The notes beneath the pieces were generated by a model. The model saw nothing but the letters and a program-made list of their open reading frames with translations. It was not told the DNA's origin and did not search any database. Source: Burkholderiales bacterium (GTDB lineage: Bacteria > Pseudomonadota > Gammaproteobacteria > Burkholderiales > Burkholderiaceae_D). Taken from it: a DNA stretch of 9,029 nt. Below are positions 1-7,293 of this stretch, piece after piece. The stretch spans positions 1 through 9,029 of the forward strand of contig JAGWUK010000085.1 in NCBI GenBank assembly GCA_028868455.1, read 5' to 3'. Numbering within the stretch: position 1 is the stretch's first letter; each line of letters starts with the position of its first letter. The translations under genes were made by a program, and so were the position numbers.

Positions 1-2
1 GT

Positions 3-587
3 TTTCCCAACACGCCGGAATTCGCCAAATCCCGCCACATGAGTGCAGATCGTATCGATGCGAAAAAAATGATCGAAGCATTGAATACACATCTGACAGA
101 AAAATTTGGCAGCGACAAGCTGATCCTGAAATGGTCGTCGCCAAGTATTCTGCTGGACTATAAACTGATGGAACAAAAAGGCCTGAAACGCGAAGAAGTA
201 GAAAATGCAGCGGCCCGTTTCCTGATCGGCTATGACGGCATTGCCAACGCATTTACGCGGACGCAATTAGAAAACGGTACTTTGCCAGCAACGCATCTGG
301 GCAAGCTGATGCAACGTGCATGGAACCGTCAGGTGTCCGGCGACATCCTGCTGGTCACCAAACCGTACTGGTATTTTGGCAGCGGCAACAGCGGCACATC
401 GCATGGATCACCGTACAGCTACGATACCAATGTGCCATTGATGATCATGGGCAAGCCATGGTTCAAGGCGGGCAATTACGGACAATACACAGAAGTCGTC
501 GATCTCGCGCCAACCTTGGCCGACCTGCTGCGTATCCGTCCGCCGTCAGCATCTGAAGGACGTATTTTGACTGAAGCGCTGCGCTAA
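3..587 (+). CDS. PafA-like alkaline phosphatase family protein, C-terminal part (5' end outside window)
   Basis: The frame is open to the left edge without a stop, so this is the last ~194 codons of a longer gene; the first ATG in it (39) is internal. The residues match the C-terminal part of the alkaline phosphatase/nucleotide pyrophosphatase superfamily, especially the PafA type of about 550 aa. The best signature is the GTSHGSPYSYD stretch (codons from about 396), whose His (402-404) corresponds to the last zinc-ligand His of this family. It is followed by NVPLMIMG and by VVDLAPTLADLLRIRPPSASEGR, the usual end of the family, so the 3' end is intact. Family members are exported and hydrolyse phosphate monoesters (some diesters) with two zinc ions and a Thr or Ser nucleophile; the nucleophile and signal peptide lie outside the window. 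The gene stands alone, convergent with the efflux operon. A phosphodiesterase or other superfamily specificity cannot be excluded. Confidence 0.82.
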   Translation, partial: FPNTPEFAKSRHMSADRIDAKKMIEALNTHLTEKFGSDKLILKWSSPSILLDYKLMEQKGLKREEVENAAARFLIGYDGIANAFTRTQLENGTLPATHLGKLMQRAWNRQVSGDILLVTKPYWYFGSGNSGTSHGSPYSYDTNVPLMIMGKPWFKAGNYGQYTEVVDLAPTLADLLRIRPPSASEGRILTEALR

Positions 588-737
588 ATGATCGCGTCTT
601 AGCTAAGCATCCGCATCCGACAAAAAGCCCGCATGATTTTCATCATGCGGGCTTTTTGTTGACTTCAATACAGAAAAATGATTGCGCTGCGCCGCCATCG
701 TTCCGGGTTTGATAAACACAGAACTATTTTCTGATGT
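588..737. other. Convergent intergenic region
   Basis: Apart from the terminator hairpin at 618-661, I see nothing in this short spacer: no repeat, no coding potential and no promoter facing either flank. Confidence 0.6.
618..661. terminator. Bidirectional intrinsic terminator between phosphatase and efflux operon
   Basis: Positions 621-636 and 643-658 form a perfect 16-bp stem around a 6-nt loop (637-642), extendable by an A-T, a G-U and a C-G pair. Each arm carries a run of five A (left) or five T (right), so on either strand the GC-rich core is followed by a U tract. It lies 31 nt after the phosphatase stop and about 77 nt beyond the permease stop on the other strand, as expected for a shared terminator of convergent units. 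Confidence 0.9.
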
Positions 738-3700
738 CTATCCGGCGACAGCACGACGACCGCTCAGCAAGCGCCAGATTTTGCCCGGAATTCGGTATAT
801 CAGGCGAATAAAGGTCAGTGTCAACAATGCTTCAATCAGCGTCAGCACGAAGGCAAATACGGTATTCCAGCGTGACTCACGACGACGGAATTTTGCCAGC
901 ATGCGGTCATAGCTGATTTCTATGCTGTCGTAGAAAGTCGGCACCACCAGCAAGGTCAGCAACGTAGAGGTAATCGTCCCGCCAATAATCGCAATCGCTA
1001 ACGGACGATAGAACTCGCCGCCTTCACCCAGTCCTATCGCAACCGGCAACATCCCGGCAATCAGCGCAAACGTCGTCATCAGAATCGGACGCAGACGTTT
1101 ACGCCCGGCGTACATCAATGCTTCTTCTCGGTCGAAACCTTCCTCTTCTCGCTTGCGTGCGCAATCGAGCAACAGGATCGCATTCTTCGCGACCAGCCCC
1201 ATCAGCATGATGATGCCGATAAAGCTCATCAGGTTCAGCGTGCCGTGCGTCAGCAACAATGCCAGCACTACACCGATCAGGCTCAGCGGCAGAGATAACA
1301 TGACCGCGATCGGCGCCGTGAACGAACTGAACTGCATGACCAGGATCAGATACATCAATCCAATACCCATGACCAGGGCAATCGCCATTTCGCTGAACAA
1401 CTCTTTTTGCGAACGGGCGGCACCACCCAATTCCAGACCGTAGCCATGCGGAAAATTAATCGACTGGGCAATCTTCAGCGCATCAGCCGTTACTTCGCCG
1501 GAGGAGCGTCCTTGCGCATTGGCGGATACGGCGATCATGCGCTTGCCGTCGGTATGCTGGATTTGTGCCGGACCTTTGCCCATCGTGATTTTGGCGATTT
1601 GCTCCAGCGGCACCATCTCGTCGCCGCCATTGACAGCAATCGGTAAACGCTCAATGTTTTCCGCATTGATCCTGTCGTCAGGATGCAGGCGCACGGCCAC
1701 ATCGCGCGCCTCACCCGTAGGATCAACCCAGTCACCCACTTCGACGCCGGCAAACGCCACACGCAAGGCCTGCGCTGTGTCATTGACGGAAATCCCGAGT
1801 GCATTCGCCAGACCACGATTGAGTTCAATCTGCAATTCGTCTTTCGGGTCTTGTTCAGACAAGCCGACGTCCACCGCTCCTTTGACCTTGCTCAGCTTGG
1901 CCATGAAATCGTTGGAAATGGCCATCAGCTTACGTGAGTCCGGTCCGGAAAACTGAATCTGCACCGGCTTACGTCCGCCGTTGTTCAGGTCGTCCTGCAC
2001 CACGTATTCGGCACCGATGATACGGCCAACCAGATTGCGCAGCGATACCGCGACTTCCGTCGCAGAACGTTTGCGTTCGGTGCTCTTGCCGATGTCCACA
2101 TATACGCGTCCGCCGCTCAGGTTAACGACGCTGTCGGTAGCCTTGGTTTCTTTGATGGTTCTGGCCAGTTCCGCTGCTTTTTCCACTTTCAGGCGAGCAT
2201 ATTCCAGGCTGGAACTCGACGGCGTACGCACATCGATCACGATGGTGCCGTTATCCGACGTCGGCAAAAAACTGGAGCCGCCCAAAGTCGCATGCAGGGT
2301 AATTGCGCCGACAAAACTGACTGCGGCGATTACCGCCATCCAGATGCGGTGATGCAATGCCCAGGCAATCACATTTCCATAGCGATCCGCCTGATGATCG
2401 AACCAGGTATTAAAACGCGCTAACACCAGGCTGATACCGCGTTTGGGTGCCAGATGATGGCCGACAGGGTCGCCCCAATACGCCGACAACATCGGATCGA
2501 GCGTGAAGGAGATGAATAAACTGACCAGCACCGAGCTGGCAACCGTCAACGCAAACGGGCGGAACCATTCGCCCGATACACCAGGCATGAAAGCCACCGG
2601 GATAAATACCGCAATGATGGAAAACGTCGTCGCAGCCACAGCCAGACCGATCTCACGCGTACCATTGCTGGCCGCCGTGCGACGATCGGAGCCCATCTCC
2701 ATATGCCGCACGATGTTTTCACGCACCACAATCGCATCGTCAATCAATACCCCGATCGCCAGTGAAAGTCCAAGCAGTGTCATGAAGTTCAGCGTGAATC
2801 CGCACAGCCAGACCGCGATGAAAGCGGCGATCACGGATGTCGGCAAACTCATTGCCGTAATCAGCGTCGAACGCCAGGAATTCAGGAACACATAGACCAC
2901 AAAAATCGTCAGTACCGCACCAAACATCAGCGATTCGATGACATTATTCAGGCTGCTCTGCGCATCCTTGCCGCCGTCCTGAGTGACTTCGATACTGGTT
3001 CCGGAAGGCAGGGTCTTATTGATTTCAGCGACCAGGTCGCGGATCTTGGCGGCGACCGTAACGGTACTGGCGTCGCGCGAACGGGTCACCGAAATACCGA
3101 CATTGGGATTGCCATTGCGAACGCTAAACCCGTTGATCTCTGCAAAACCATCGGCGATATCGGCCACCTGCGCGAGCCGGATCACTTCAGCACCGCGCCG
3201 CTTGATCACGATCTGCTGGAACTCAGCGGGTGACTCAATGCGACCGACCAGACGGATACTCTGCTCATCCAGTCGGCCTCTGACCTTACCTACCGGTGCC
3301 GTCGTGTTTTGATTACGCAAGGCATTGACGACTTCGGACACCGACACATTGTATTCACGCAGCTTCTGCGCATGCAGCAAGACACTCAACTCACGCTTGA
3401 GCGCGCCATTCACAGAAACGGTTGCGACACCATCCACTGCGCGAAACTTGTCGGATAACTCGTCTTCAGCCATGCGTGAAATCTCGGCATGACTCAGGGT
3501 TTTCGACGACAGCGCCATTTGCATGATCGGTTGCGCCGATGGATCGACGCGCTCCAGAACAGGTTCGCGCATTTCGACTGGCAACTTATAGCGCACCGAT
3601 GCAATCGAGTTACGCACCTCGTCCGAGGCCTCGATCATGTTTTTATTGAAATTAAAAATAATGACGATGCTGGCATTGCCTTCATTCGCCGTGGAGCGTA

Positions 3701-3938
3701 TCTGATAAACGCCGGTAATACTTTGCAGGGATTTTTCTATGCGATTGATAATCTCCCGCTCGACCGTCTCTGGCGAGGCGCCCGGATACGGAATGCTGAT
3801 CACCAGCACCGGTTGCTCAACATCCGGAATCTGGTTGACCTTCAGTTTCTTGAGTGCCAGCAAACCCAGACACATCAGGGCAATGATGATCACGATCATC
3901 GCGATCGGACGTTTAATACTGAAATCGGATAGGAACAT
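738..3938 (-). CDS. RND-family multidrug efflux permease (inner-membrane proton antiporter)
   Basis: Homologous to AcrB/MexB-type (HAE1-like) pumps that use proton flux to expel hydrophobic compounds from the periplasm or inner membrane. At 1066 aa it has the family length plus a short extra tail. The N-terminus FLSDFSIKRPIAMIV is typical. TM1 lies near residues 10-30, the first porter domain at about 31-335, TM2-6 near 336-480, TM7 near 531-551, the second porter region at about 555-845, and TM8-12 near 850-1000. The proton-relay residues are present: Asp400-Asp401 in LSLAIGVLIDDAIVVREN and Lys918 in GLVAKNAILLLD, the counterparts of AcrB D407/D408 and K940. Residues 1022-1066 carry a further hydrophobic segment, unlike AcrB. 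The ATG lies 3 nt after the adaptor's stop, with GGGGA 8 nt upstream inside that gene, so the two are translationally linked. TAG ends the gene before the shared terminator. Substrates cannot be read from sequence. Confidence 0.95.
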   Translation of the reverse strand: MFLSDFSIKRPIAMIVIIIALMCLGLLALKKLKVNQIPDVEQPVLVISIPYPGASPETVEREIINRIEKSLQSITGVYQIRSTANEGNASIVIIFNFNKNMIEASDEVRNSIASVRYKLPVEMREPVLERVDPSAQPIMQMALSSKTLSHAEISRMAEDELSDKFRAVDGVATVSVNGALKRELSVLLHAQKLREYNVSVSEVVNALRNQNTTAPVGKVRGRLDEQSIRLVGRIESPAEFQQIVIKRRGAEVIRLAQVADIADGFAEINGFSVRNGNPNVGISVTRSRDASTVTVAAKIRDLVAEINKTLPSGTSIEVTQDGGKDAQSSLNNVIESLMFGAVLTIFVVYVFLNSWRSTLITAMSLPTSVIAAFIAVWLCGFTLNFMTLLGLSLAIGVLIDDAIVVRENIVRHMEMGSDRRTAASNGTREIGLAVAATTFSIIAVFIPVAFMPGVSGEWFRPFALTVASSVLVSLFISFTLDPMLSAYWGDPVGHHLAPKRGISLVLARFNTWFDHQADRYGNVIAWALHHRIWMAVIAAVSFVGAITLHATLGGSSFLPTSDNGTIVIDVRTPSSSSLEYARLKVEKAAELARTIKETKATDSVVNLSGGRVYVDIGKSTERKRSATEVAVSLRNLVGRIIGAEYVVQDDLNNGGRKPVQIQFSGPDSRKLMAISNDFMAKLSKVKGAVDVGLSEQDPKDELQIELNRGLANALGISVNDTAQALRVAFAGVEVGDWVDPTGEARDVAVRLHPDDRINAENIERLPIAVNGGDEMVPLEQIAKITMGKGPAQIQHTDGKRMIAVSANAQGRSSGEVTADALKIAQSINFPHGYGLELGGAARSQKELFSEMAIALVMGIGLMYLILVMQFSSFTAPIAVMLSLPLSLIGVVLALLLTHGTLNLMSFIGIIMLMGLVAKNAILLLDCARKREEEGFDREEALMYAGRKRLRPILMTTFALIAGMLPVAIGLGEGGEFYRPLAIAIIGGTITSTLLTLLVVPTFYDSIEISYDRMLAKFRRRESRWNTVFAFVLTLIEALLTLTFIRLIYRIPGKIWRLLSGRRAVAG

Positions 3939-3941
3939 GGC

Positions 3942-5123
3942 TTATTTCCCCGCAGCTGTCACGGCAGTCGCACTGACTTCCGTCCCGGCTGCCGGTGTAT
4001 TGATCTCGGCAGACGCAACCATTTTTACTTTTTGTCCATCCTTCAACGTCGACATGGGGTTGCGCACCAGTTTGTCGCCAACTGCCAGACCATGCCGCAC
4101 CACATAGTCGCCATGACGCGGATCACGCTCGCCGATGATCAGGCTGATTTTTTTCAAGATGCCGTCTTTGATACGCCATGCATAGGCTTTGTCACCATCC
4201 TTGATCAGGGCCGTATTCTTGATCATCAGCGTCTGCGTCGTGCCTGCTTCTATGCGACCTTCGGCATACAGCCCCGAAACACGCGGCGTATTGCTGTCGG
4301 CAAATGCCACCAGCACTTCAACCTGTCGCGTCACCGGATTGGCGGCCGGATCAACGCGTTTGACCTTGCCGTTAAATTCTTGCTCGCCATAGCCATTCAC
4401 ATGAAATGTCACCGGCTGGCCGATTTTGACGCTGTTGACTTTATCCGCCGAGACCAGTCCCTCAAAACGCATGCTGGTCGGATCAATCACCTTGACGAGT
4501 TCTTTGCCTATCTGCGCGGTGTCGCCCGGCGAGACTTTGCGTTCGCTGACGATGCCGTCAAACGGCGCACGCACTTCGGTACGTTGCAATTGCTGGCGCG
4601 CCTGTGCCGTCTTGGACTTGGCGGCCACCAGATCGCTTTGCGCATTATTGCGATGGATTTCGGCATCTTCAAGTTGCTGTGTCGAAGCCATACCAGATGC
4701 GCGCAAGGTTTTCAGACGCTGAAACTGGCGTTCTGCCTGGTCAAACGATTGCGACGACGCGCGCGCTGCTTCAGTTGCCGAAGTCAGGGCATCGCGAATC
4801 GCCGTATCGTCCAGCCTAACCAGCAAATCGCCGCGTTTGACGGCTTCACCGTTTTCTTTATAGACCTGCAAAACCACGCTGGATAATTCCGATCGCAGAT
4901 CCGCCTTACGTTCCGGCTGGATAGAACCGGTAATCACAGGTCCGGATGCAAATGCGGAATTCTGAACAACATATAAATCTTCCTGCGTCACCATCAATGG
5001 CTTATCTGACGCGACGGCTACAGCTGAAGCAGCGGCACCGGCTTTTGTCTGATCTTTTCCGTCCTTATTGCAGGCCGTCAGAATTAAAGCTACAGACAAA
5101 AAAATCAAGCTGTGTCGCAACAT
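3942..5123 (-). CDS. RND efflux periplasmic adaptor (membrane fusion lipoprotein, HlyD/AcrA family)
   Basis: 393 aa, the usual length for an AcrA/MexA-type adaptor that joins an RND permease to an outer-membrane channel. The N-terminus has a short signal ending in lipobox L-T-A-C, so Cys18 is the predicted lipidated residue. In order: the first lipoyl half (about 70-106, with NGEAVKRGDLLVRLDD), an alpha-hairpin (about 110-182, rich in Ala, Gln, Arg and Glu), the second lipoyl half (183-214, VRAPFDGIVSERKVSPGD), a beta-barrel (about 215-295) and a membrane-proximal domain (about 296-370). The tail 371-393 is low-complexity Ala/Thr. The ATG at 5123 is supported by GGAG 7 nt upstream. It is first gene of the operon, just before the permease. 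Regulation is probably by a repressor acting in trans, since no regulator gene adjoins it. Adaptors of HME metal pumps are similar, but the permease points to organic substrates. Confidence 0.95.
   Translation of the reverse strand: MLRHSLIFLSVALILTACNKDGKDQTKAGAAASAVAVASDKPLMVTQEDLYVVQNSAFASGPVITGSIQPERKADLRSELSSVVLQVYKENGEAVKRGDLLVRLDDTAIRDALTSATEAARASSQSFDQAERQFQRLKTLRASGMASTQQLEDAEIHRNNAQSDLVAAKSKTAQARQQLQRTEVRAPFDGIVSERKVSPGDTAQIGKELVKVIDPTSMRFEGLVSADKVNSVKIGQPVTFHVNGYGEQEFNGKVKRVDPAANPVTRQVEVLVAFADSNTPRVSGLYAEGRIEAGTTQTLMIKNTALIKDGDKAYAWRIKDGILKKISLIIGERDPRHGDYVVRHGLAVGDKLVRNPMSTLKDGQKVKMVASAEINTPAAGTEVSATAVTAAGK
3947..3951 (-). promoter_or_regulatory. Ribosome binding site of the RND permease, inside the adaptor gene
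   Basis: On the minus strand GGGGA sits 8 nt before the permease ATG and is formed by the last sense codons of the adaptor gene (Gly-Lys-stop). The placement fixes the permease start and suggests translational coupling between the two pump components. Confidence 0.7.
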
Positions 5124-5139
5124 ATTCCATCTCCGATAT

Positions 5140-5152
5140 TATTAAGTTAATA
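5140..5152. repeat. AT-rich palindrome in the efflux leader
   Basis: TATTAA-G-TTAATA is a perfect 6-bp-arm palindrome between the predicted transcription start and the adaptor ribosome site. It could be a second operator, but short AT-only palindromes are common by chance. Confidence 0.25.
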
Positions 5153-5188
5153 CGACTGTAAGCACATTGAAAAGTTCCGCTTTGCCGC

Positions 5189-5217
5189 AGTATCACGAGC
5201 TTTAAAGTCAATGTCAA
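5189..5217 (-). promoter_or_regulatory. Likely sigma-70 promoter of the efflux operon
   Basis: Reading leftward, the -35 is a perfect TTGACA (complement of 5212-5217), the spacer is 17 nt, and the -10 is GATACT (complement of 5189-5194, 4 of 6 to consensus). Transcription would start near 5182, giving a leader of roughly 58 nt before the adaptor ATG. The -35 lies in a tandem ATTGAC-ATTGAC repeat; only the first copy has a good -10 at proper spacing. Confidence 0.6.
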
Positions 5218-5223
5218 TAATGC

Positions 5224-5239
5224 ATTCTGCCAGCAGAAT
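5224..5239. promoter_or_regulatory. Palindrome next to the efflux promoter, possible operator
   Basis: ATTCTGC-CA-GCAGAAT is a perfect inverted repeat with 7-bp arms and a 2-bp centre, 6 bp upstream of the -35 element of the efflux promoter. Its size and symmetry suit a dimeric helix-turn-helix regulator, but the regulator is not encoded in this window. The binding role is inferred from position only. Confidence 0.35.
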
Positions 5240-5430
5240 CTTGCCTCGCTTGCATGACAGAATAATTACTTGCGAGCGTCACGCAGCGAAGTCAACCATG
5301 CATCGGCATCAGGCAGCCTGAATGTCTGCACAAGCTGCCTTCATCGTCTCATATATTTCTGGCATTACTTGCATTCGCACGACTAGTCCGGTAATCTCCG
5401 CGCTCCGTTGCCTTTAGCTCATCTGCACCT

Positions 5431-6030
5431 GTGCCCGAAACTGCCTCACCTTCCAAACTCCTGATTGTCACTGATGTCTTTGGCAATACACCGGCTGTCG
5501 CCGGCCTGCTCAGACAATTGGCTGTTCCGGCCATCGTCGTTGCGCCGTTTTCCAGCGAAGCCATGTCCTTCCGCTCTGAGCAGGAGGCTTATCAGGCGTT
5601 TATCGTCGAAGGTGGCGTGGCACGCTATGCCAACAAAGTCGCCGACGTACTGCGCGCGCATCAGGCAGACATCCGTTACGCGGTCGGCTTTAGCGCTGGC
5701 GCCAGCGCGCTGTGGATCAATAGTGACAGCGACGTGATGAGTCACTTGCAGTCGGCGGTGTTATTTTATGGTTCAAGAATCCGCGATTACCGGCAGATAC
5801 AACCGCTCTGCCCGGTACGCCTGATTTTTGCCGAGCAGGAAGCAGCATTCGAACCGGCGGAATTGGTACGTGATTTGCGTCAGCGCGGGCATGTCGCCGA
5901 CATTGCTAAAAACACCTTGCACGGCTTCATGAATCCTTATTCGCGCGGTTCCTGCGTTAAATCTCAGGCGCAATACACGGCTGAGTTAATTGAGTTACTC
6001 CATGGCAAGCGTATTCTGAATGCGGCTTGA
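5431..6030 (+). CDS. Dienelactone-hydrolase-like alpha/beta hydrolase
   Basis: 199 aa with a small alpha/beta-hydrolase layout. A first strand LLIVTDVFG (10-18) matches the start of dienelactone hydrolase domains. The nucleophile elbow is GFSAG (86-90, Ser88), a probable acidic residue is Glu135 or Glu137 in FAEQEAAF where relatives carry Asp, and the catalytic His is probably His164 in LHGFMNPYSRG. True dienelactone hydrolase uses Cys as nucleophile, so this is a Ser-type relative whose substrate is unknown, and it is shorter than the usual ~235 aa. No signal peptide is seen; it is probably cytoplasmic. The GTG at 5431 is the only usable start after an in-frame stop at 5392-5394, yet no Shine-Dalgarno is visible, so the true start is uncertain. 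It is divergent from the efflux operon and upstream of the dehydrogenase, with no terminator between, so some read-through is possible. Confidence 0.8.
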   Translation: MPETASPSKLLIVTDVFGNTPAVAGLLRQLAVPAIVVAPFSSEAMSFRSEQEAYQAFIVEGGVARYANKVADVLRAHQADIRYAVGFSAGASALWINSDSDVMSHLQSAVLFYGSRIRDYRQIQPLCPVRLIFAEQEAAFEPAELVRDLRQRGHVADIAKNTLHGFMNPYSRGSCVKSQAQYTAELIELLHGKRILNAA

Positions 6031-6058
6031 TGCCAGCCAACGAAATACTGTGCAAACG

Positions 6059-6087
6059 TTGAGTTTCCGCCCCCCATCTCTTATACT
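6059..6087 (+). promoter_or_regulatory. Likely sigma-70 promoter of the amino acid dehydrogenase
   Basis: The -35 TTGAGT (6059-6064, 4 of 6) and the -10 TATACT (6082-6087, 5 of 6) are separated by exactly 17 nt. Transcription would begin near 6094, giving a 5' leader of about 160 nt. Confidence 0.6.
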
Positions 6088-6093
6088 TCGCGT

Positions 6094-6255
6094 CGCGTGA
6101 CACAATCACCACCTACAGCCTTTGATCGCAACAACCAGTGATCACGGGCTGCTGTTGTATCTGTACCTACCCTTTTCTAATCTATTATTTTTGCGGAACT
6201 GCCGCTTTTGCCTTATCTGGCACAGCGTGCGTCAGAACCGCGCGGAGCCATAAGC
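6094..6255 (+). other. Long 5' leader of the dehydrogenase
   Basis: About 160 nt between the predicted start of transcription and the ATG. It contains an imperfect stem (about 6129-6158, CAAC/GTTG arms with a CAG/CTG inner pair) and a small GCGG/CCGC hairpin (6193-6205) followed by TTTT. A TATTAT (6183-6188) and a TCTAAT (6176-6181) could be -10 boxes of a second start, but neither has a good -35. I recognise no known riboswitch class. Confidence 0.35.
6244..6247 (+). promoter_or_regulatory. Ribosome binding site deciding the dehydrogenase start
   Basis: GGAG lies 8 nt before the ATG at 6256. This favours that ATG over the in-frame TTG at 6208, whose extra 16 residues do not resemble the family N-terminus. 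Confidence 0.75.
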
Positions 6256-7287
6256 ATGACCGCTTTTGTATTTAACGAAGTCAATTTCGACAACCACGAA
6301 CAAGTTGTATTCGCGTCTGAAGCCAAATCCGGCCTGAAAGCCATCATCGCCGTCCACAACACCAATCTCGGCCCTGCTATGGGCGGTTGCCGTATGTGGA
6401 ACTATGCGAGCGAAGCCGAAGCGGTACGCGATGTGCTGCGCCTGTCGCGCGGCATGACCTACAAAAACGCCGTTGCCGGCCTGCCTATCGGCGGTGGTAA
6501 AAGCGTCATTATTGCCAATCCTAAAACCGACAAAACCCCGGCCCTGTTCGAAGCACTGGGCGAAGCGCTGGAGCGTCTCGGCGGCCGCTACGTGACTGCA
6601 GAAGACGTCGGCACCAGCCCGGCCGACATGGCCAACGTTGCCTCCAAAACCAAATACGTCGCTGGCCTCGGCGATCGCGGTGATCCGTCACCGTTCACAG
6701 CACTCGGTTGCTTCGTCGGCGCGCAAGCAGCGGTCAGGCATCAGTTCAAACGCGACAGCATGGAAGGCCTGACGGTTGCCTTGCAGGGTCTGGGCCACGT
6801 CGGCTACGACTATGCACGTCGCCTGAAAGAAGCCGGCGCAAAACTGATCGTTGCCGATATCGATCAAGCCGCATTGCAACGCGCACAAGAAGAGCTCGGC
6901 GCAGAAGTCGTCGGCATCGATGCGATTTACGATGTACAGGCCGACATCTACGCGCCTTGCGCCCTTGGTGCCACGGTCAACCCGGACACGCTGGCGCGCC
7001 TGAAAGCAAAAATCATCGCTGGCGCCGCCAACAACCAGTTAGCCACACCAGAAATGGGGATCGCCTGTCGCCAACAAGGTATTTTGTATGCACCGGATTT
7101 CGTCATCAACGCCGGCGGCATCATCAAAGTCTGCTACGAATACCTGAACACACCAGAAGACGGCATGGATGCCCATGTCCGCCGTATCGGTGAAACGCTG
7201 GCAGAAATATTTGCCCGCGCCGACGCAGAAAGCCTGCCGACCAGCGTAGTGGCAGATCGCATTGCAGAAGCGAAATTCAAAAAATAA
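6256..7287 (+). CDS. Leucine/phenylalanine/valine dehydrogenase (Glu/Leu/Phe/Val dehydrogenase family)
   Basis: 343 aa, the family's usual length. Members reversibly deaminate branched-chain or aromatic L-amino acids to 2-oxo acids with NAD+, in the cytoplasm. Domain 1 (about 1-145) carries the substrate glycine motif GPAMGGCRMW (39-48), then MTYKNAVAGLPIGGGKS (67-83) with Lys70 and the catalytic Lys82, and AEDVGTSPADM (115-125) with the catalytic-type Asp117. Domain 2 is a Rossmann fold with GLGHVG (178-183) and an acidic residue, Asp201, in IVADID, which favours NAD over NADP. GAANNQL (256-262) is the conserved Asn motif near the active site, and PDFVINAGGII (280-290) follows. No key residue is missing. 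The start is set by GGAG at 6244-6247. It has its own promoter and terminator. Preference among Leu, Val and Phe cannot be read reliably. Confidence 0.94.
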   Translation: MTAFVFNEVNFDNHEQVVFASEAKSGLKAIIAVHNTNLGPAMGGCRMWNYASEAEAVRDVLRLSRGMTYKNAVAGLPIGGGKSVIIANPKTDKTPALFEALGEALERLGGRYVTAEDVGTSPADMANVASKTKYVAGLGDRGDPSPFTALGCFVGAQAAVRHQFKRDSMEGLTVALQGLGHVGYDYARRLKEAGAKLIVADIDQAALQRAQEELGAEVVGIDAIYDVQADIYAPCALGATVNPDTLARLKAKIIAGAANNQLATPEMGIACRQQGILYAPDFVINAGGIIKVCYEYLNTPEDGMDAHVRRIGETLAEIFARADAESLPTSVVADRIAEAKFKK

Positions 7288-7293
7288 TCTGCT

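Larger units (their letters stand above)
5124..5430. other. Divergent intergenic region between efflux operon and hydrolase
   Basis: This 307-bp stretch has no supported gene. Its left half carries the efflux promoter, the adaptor ribosome site (GGAG, 5131-5134) and the two palindromes. The right half contains an inverted repeat AGGCAGC (5311-5317) / GCTGCCT (5334-5340) with a 16-nt loop and no following T run, so it is not an intrinsic terminator. I found no convincing promoter facing the hydrolase; a TATATT at 5352-5357 lacks a matching -35. Confidence 0.6.

Noticed and set aside
39..41. ATG as the true start of the phosphatase fragment
   Set aside because: The frame is open upstream to the window edge, and a domain lacking the nucleophile region would be incomplete; it is an internal Met.
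4032..4886. Long plus-strand ORF (284 aa) opposite the adaptor gene
   Set aside because: It is the antisense shadow of the adaptor; the opposite strand has clear HlyD-family features, and this frame has none.
5311..5340. Inverted repeat AGGCAGC/GCTGCCT as a terminator
   Set aside because: The 16-nt loop and absence of a T run make an intrinsic terminator unlikely.
5322..5417. 31-codon ORF from an ATG upstream of the hydrolase
   Set aside because: No good Shine-Dalgarno, no recognisable similarity, and the length is within chance expectation.
6208..6255. N-terminal extension of the dehydrogenase from a TTG codon
   Set aside because: The ATG at 6256 has GGAG at the right spacing and gives the usual family N-terminus; the extra 16 residues do not resemble the family.
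6138..6275. Cys-rich reading frame starting at GTG in the dehydrogenase leader, beginning V-I-T-G-C-C-C-I-C
   Set aside because: It has no ribosome site, uses a GTG start and runs into the dehydrogenase gene in another frame; the Cys cluster looks like chance.
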